A DNA stretch of 64,000 nt, taken from the NCBI GenBank assembly GCA_963974475.1, contig CAXBCR010000003.1, positions 1-64,000 on the forward strand. Direction: 5' to 3'. Positions within the stretch are counted from its first letter, which is position 1. Each line of letters opens with the position of its first letter. This DNA is from CAJXZP01 sp963974475 (GTDB taxonomy: Bacteria > Bacteroidota > Bacteroidia > Flavobacteriales_G > Salibacteraceae). A program made the translations under genes and the position numbers. The notes beneath the pieces were generated by a model. That model was not told the DNA's origin and did no database searches. It saw only the letters and a list, made by a program, of their open reading frames with translations. Shown here piece by piece: positions 61,744-64,000 of this stretch.

Positions 61744-64000
61744 TTATTTTCCTTCGTTGAACAGTTTTTTACCGCGTTCTAACCATTCTACATATTTCGC
61801 AATGTCTGGGTCGTATGCCGCAGATTCATGCAGTTGTTTTTCGTTATGGTCGATTACGATATAATACGGTTGTGCGTTTGTGCCATATTCACGTATTTGC
61901 ATATCGCTCCATTTGTTTCCAACCGTTTTGATTTTTTTCCCCGTAGTGGGTGACATATACTGTTCAGATTCTGATAAAACCGTTTTTTCATCCACGTAAA
62001 GCGAAATCAAAACATAATCGTTTTTCAACATCTCAAGTACGTGGGGGTCACTCCAAACTTGCTCTTCCATTTTACGGCAATTCACGCAAGCCCAACCTGT
62101 GAAATCTAATAAAACCGGAAGATTAGCCTCTTTTGCATACGCCATTCCCGTTTCGTAATCGTGAAAACAATTAATGTTATATGGACAATGGTCTGGCTCT
62201 GCTCCTTTTGGGATTTCTGAGTTTGATCCAGACACTACCACGGCAGAAGACTTGTAACCTACACCATTGGGTGATTCACTGTAAAATGCTGGTGGCGGAA
62301 ATCCGGAAATTATTCTTAATGGCGCTCCCCACATTCCAGGAACGAGGTATATAGTGAACCATGAAACCAAGATGGCCAAAAGTAAGCGTCCTACAGAAAT
62401 ACCATCTAAAGGTGAATCATGCGGGAGTTTAATCCACCCAAATAGGTAGATAGCTAGTGTACCAAATACGGTAATCCAAATGGCGATAAATACTTCACGT
62501 GGCAACCAACCGGCTTGTAAAACTAAATCGGCATTCGATAAAAATTTGAATGCTAAAGCTAGTTCTAAGAAACCTAAAACCACCTTAACGGTATTTAACC
62601 ACCCCCCCGATTTTGGTAAAGAATTCATCCAACCTGGGAACATAGCAAATAACGCAAAAGGCAAGGCCAGTGCGGTAGAGAATGAAAGCATTCCTAAAAT
62701 AGGTCCCATATAGCCACCCGTAACTGCGGCATCCACTAATAACGTCCCGATGATTGGTCCGGTACATGAAAATGAAACAAGTACTAATACAAAAGCCATG
62801 AAAAAGATACCGATTAATCCGCCTTTGTCGGCATTGGCATCCGCCTTATTGACCCATGAGGATGGAAGCGTGATTTCAAACGCACCTAAAAATGAAATGG
62901 CAAAAACCACTAACAGCACGAAAAATGCAATGTTAAAATAAACGTTTGTGGACATTGCATTCAGTGCATCCGCACCAAAAATGGACGAAACCCCAAATCC
63001 AAGGACCACATAGATTCCAATAATAGAAAGTCCGTAAATAATCGCGTTGCTAATTCCTTCTGCTTTGGTTTTACTTTGCTTGGTAAAAAAGCTTACTGTC
63101 ATTGGTATCATTGGGAATACGCAAGGAGTTAGCAATGCGGCTAATCCTCCTAGAAAACTTAAAATCATCACGCTTAACATAGAGCGTCCTTCAGCGGGTT
63201 TTTCTGTTGTTGCAGTAGGCTCTTCAGCAATTGCTTCTTCGGTATCCATGGCTTCTCCGCCATTTCCAATAACAAATGTAAATTCTACCGCTTCTGGAGG
63301 AATACACGTATGCGCGTCACAGGCCATAAAATAAACCTCTGCGGTAATGGTTAAATCTTTTTGTTCCACTTTCACCTTTTGAGAAAGGGTAACCGTGGAT
63401 GCATAATAGTTTAGATCCATGTCAAAATTAGGATCAAATTCCACAATTAAATCTCCTTTTTCTGTTGGCTTTTCAATGGGAGCTAATCCCGCAGGCGATA
63501 AAATATTATATTCTGTAGCAATCGGGCCATCGTCTCTCGGAAGTTCCATAGAATACAAATGCCAATGCTCCTCTATAGTAGCGGTAGCTTGCAATTCGTA
63601 CACTCCATCTCCCAAATCCACAATTTTAGACTCCCATGTTACTGGGGTTAATATTCCTTGGTTTTGAGCTGGAGCCACATCTCCAGAAACAGTAATGGTT
63701 GGGGTAGATTCTGTGGTAGTTTCTGCCTTTGAGTCTTCGCTTGACGCTGCTCCTTTTACGTTAAATTCAAAGTCTAATAACTCCGGTGGCAGACATTTTT
63801 CGTCATCGCAACTCATAAATTCCAACTCGCCCGTAATCTTAGCTGAGGTGGATAACAATTTTATTTTCTGCGTAAATTTCGCTCCTTTTTCAAAGTACTT
63901 TAACGTCATTTGAAAAACCGGGTCTTCAATGGTTATTCCTTTAGGTTCCGTCATTTCACCAATGAGTTCATACGCTTTGGAAGCTTTAAACGCAAATGAA
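61744..64000 (-). CDS. dsbD: Thiol:disulfide interchange protein DsbD (5' end beyond window)
   Basis: At least 751 residues; the frame is open through the right edge (FAFKASKAYELIGEMTEPKG), so the ATG at 63954 is internal and the signal sequence is missing. Order: two DsbD-N-like beta domains (each with an F..CDD/CDAHTCIPPE cysteine segment), an eight-helix DsbD core (ALLTPCVFPMIPMTVSFF and FSCTGPIIGTLLVDA carry the redox cysteines), and a C-terminal thioredoxin domain with WACVNCRKME (CxxC). It transfers electrons from the cytoplasm to periplasmic thiol proteins. The duplicated N-terminal domain is common in Bacteroidota. Confidence 0.93.
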   Translation of the reverse strand, partial: SFAFKASKAYELIGEMTEPKGITIEDPVFQMTLKYFEKGAKFTQKIKLLSTSAKITGELEFMSCDDEKCLPPELLDFEFNVKGAASSEDSKAETTTESTPTITVSGDVAPAQNQGILTPVTWESKIVDLGDGVYELQATATIEEHWHLYSMELPRDDGPIATEYNILSPAGLAPIEKPTEKGDLIVEFDPNFDMDLNYYASTVTLSQKVKVEQKDLTITAEVYFMACDAHTCIPPEAVEFTFVIGNGGEAMDTEEAIAEEPTATTEKPAEGRSMLSVMILSFLGGLAALLTPCVFPMIPMTVSFFTKQSKTKAEGISNAIIYGLSIIGIYVVLGFGVSSIFGADALNAMSTNVYFNIAFFVLLVVFAISFLGAFEITLPSSWVNKADANADKGGLIGIFFMAFVLVLVSFSCTGPIIGTLLVDAAVTGGYMGPILGMLSFSTALALPFALFAMFPGWMNSLPKSGGWLNTVKVVLGFLELALAFKFLSNADLVLQAGWLPREVFIAIWITVFGTLAIYLFGWIKLPHDSPLDGISVGRLLLAILVSWFTIYLVPGMWGAPLRIISGFPPPAFYSESPNGVGYKSSAVVVSGSNSEIPKGAEPDHCPYNINCFHDYETGMAYAKEANLPVLLDFTGWACVNCRKMEEQVWSDPHVLEMLKNDYVLISLYVDEKTVLSESEQYMSPTTGKKIKTVGNKWSDMQIREYGTNAQPYYIVIDHNEKQLHESAAYDPDIAKYVEWLERGKKLFNEGK

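Overview
The window is chromosomal DNA of a Bacteroidota bacterium, most likely a Flavobacteriales-like lineage. The evidence is six proteins with type IX secretion (T9SS) type-A sorting domains (YPNP motifs), a SprB-repeat giant adhesin, TAnnTTTG promoter elements, scarce Shine-Dalgarno sequences, low GC, and the gene order ftsX-DUF3098-uppP-truB. No rRNA or complete tRNA gene was seen.

Layout. 0-6.3 kb: T9SS-sorted proteins among dispersed intergenic repeats, the ftsX-uppP-truB operon, a frameshifted secreted protein and a Fic-family remnant. 6.4-19.3 kb: housekeeping genes (asnS, polyprenyl synthase, yifB/comM, tilS, a MbnP-type lipoprotein with a di-heme peroxidase, a VanX-type dipeptidase, a DUF4143 ATPase, an ABC ATPase, pabB), interrupted at 10.7-11.6 kb by a four-helix-bundle (IVS/S23-type) gene inside arrays of its own repeats. 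19.6-24.1 kb: a three-gene surface-protein operon whose first signal peptide is encoded across a (CT)13 tract that puts the gene out of frame. 24.2-27.8 kb: decaying genes (a carboxypeptidase-regulatory-domain protein, a HipB-like regulator next to a HipA-like tail), a YceI lipoprotein and another T9SS protein.

27.9-36.4 kb is the accessory island and the most unusual part. It is a mosaic of orphan Rhs C-terminal toxin/immunity-like pairs and RelE/YoeB-type toxin-antitoxin modules, separated by repeated non-coding blocks. Four blocks begin with the same core (C-run, GCACCTT, CCATCT, AATAAA). Three of these continue into a foldable site closed by CGCACCTT/AAGGTGCG. Three blocks end in the 3' end of a tyrosine recombinase gene with its box-II GH...Y motif, and each of these is followed at once by a toxin-antitoxin module. 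Two Rhs genes share identical first ~118 residues and then carry different toxin domains, one with a metzincin-like HExxH...H motif. I read this as a modular, recombination-built toxin/addiction cassette array; its mechanism is inferred.

36.4-49.2 kb: an Nramp-UspA metal transporter, divergent from a marR-adaptor-RND-TolC efflux operon; PAP2 phosphatase with a fluoride channel; NifU and Mrp Fe-S assembly proteins; an LEA-14-like lipoprotein and an alpha/beta hydrolase. 49.6-59.4 kb: one 3272-residue T9SS-secreted adhesin with about 19 SprB-type repeats. 59.7-64 kb: kbl, gmhA and a DsbD that runs off the right edge.
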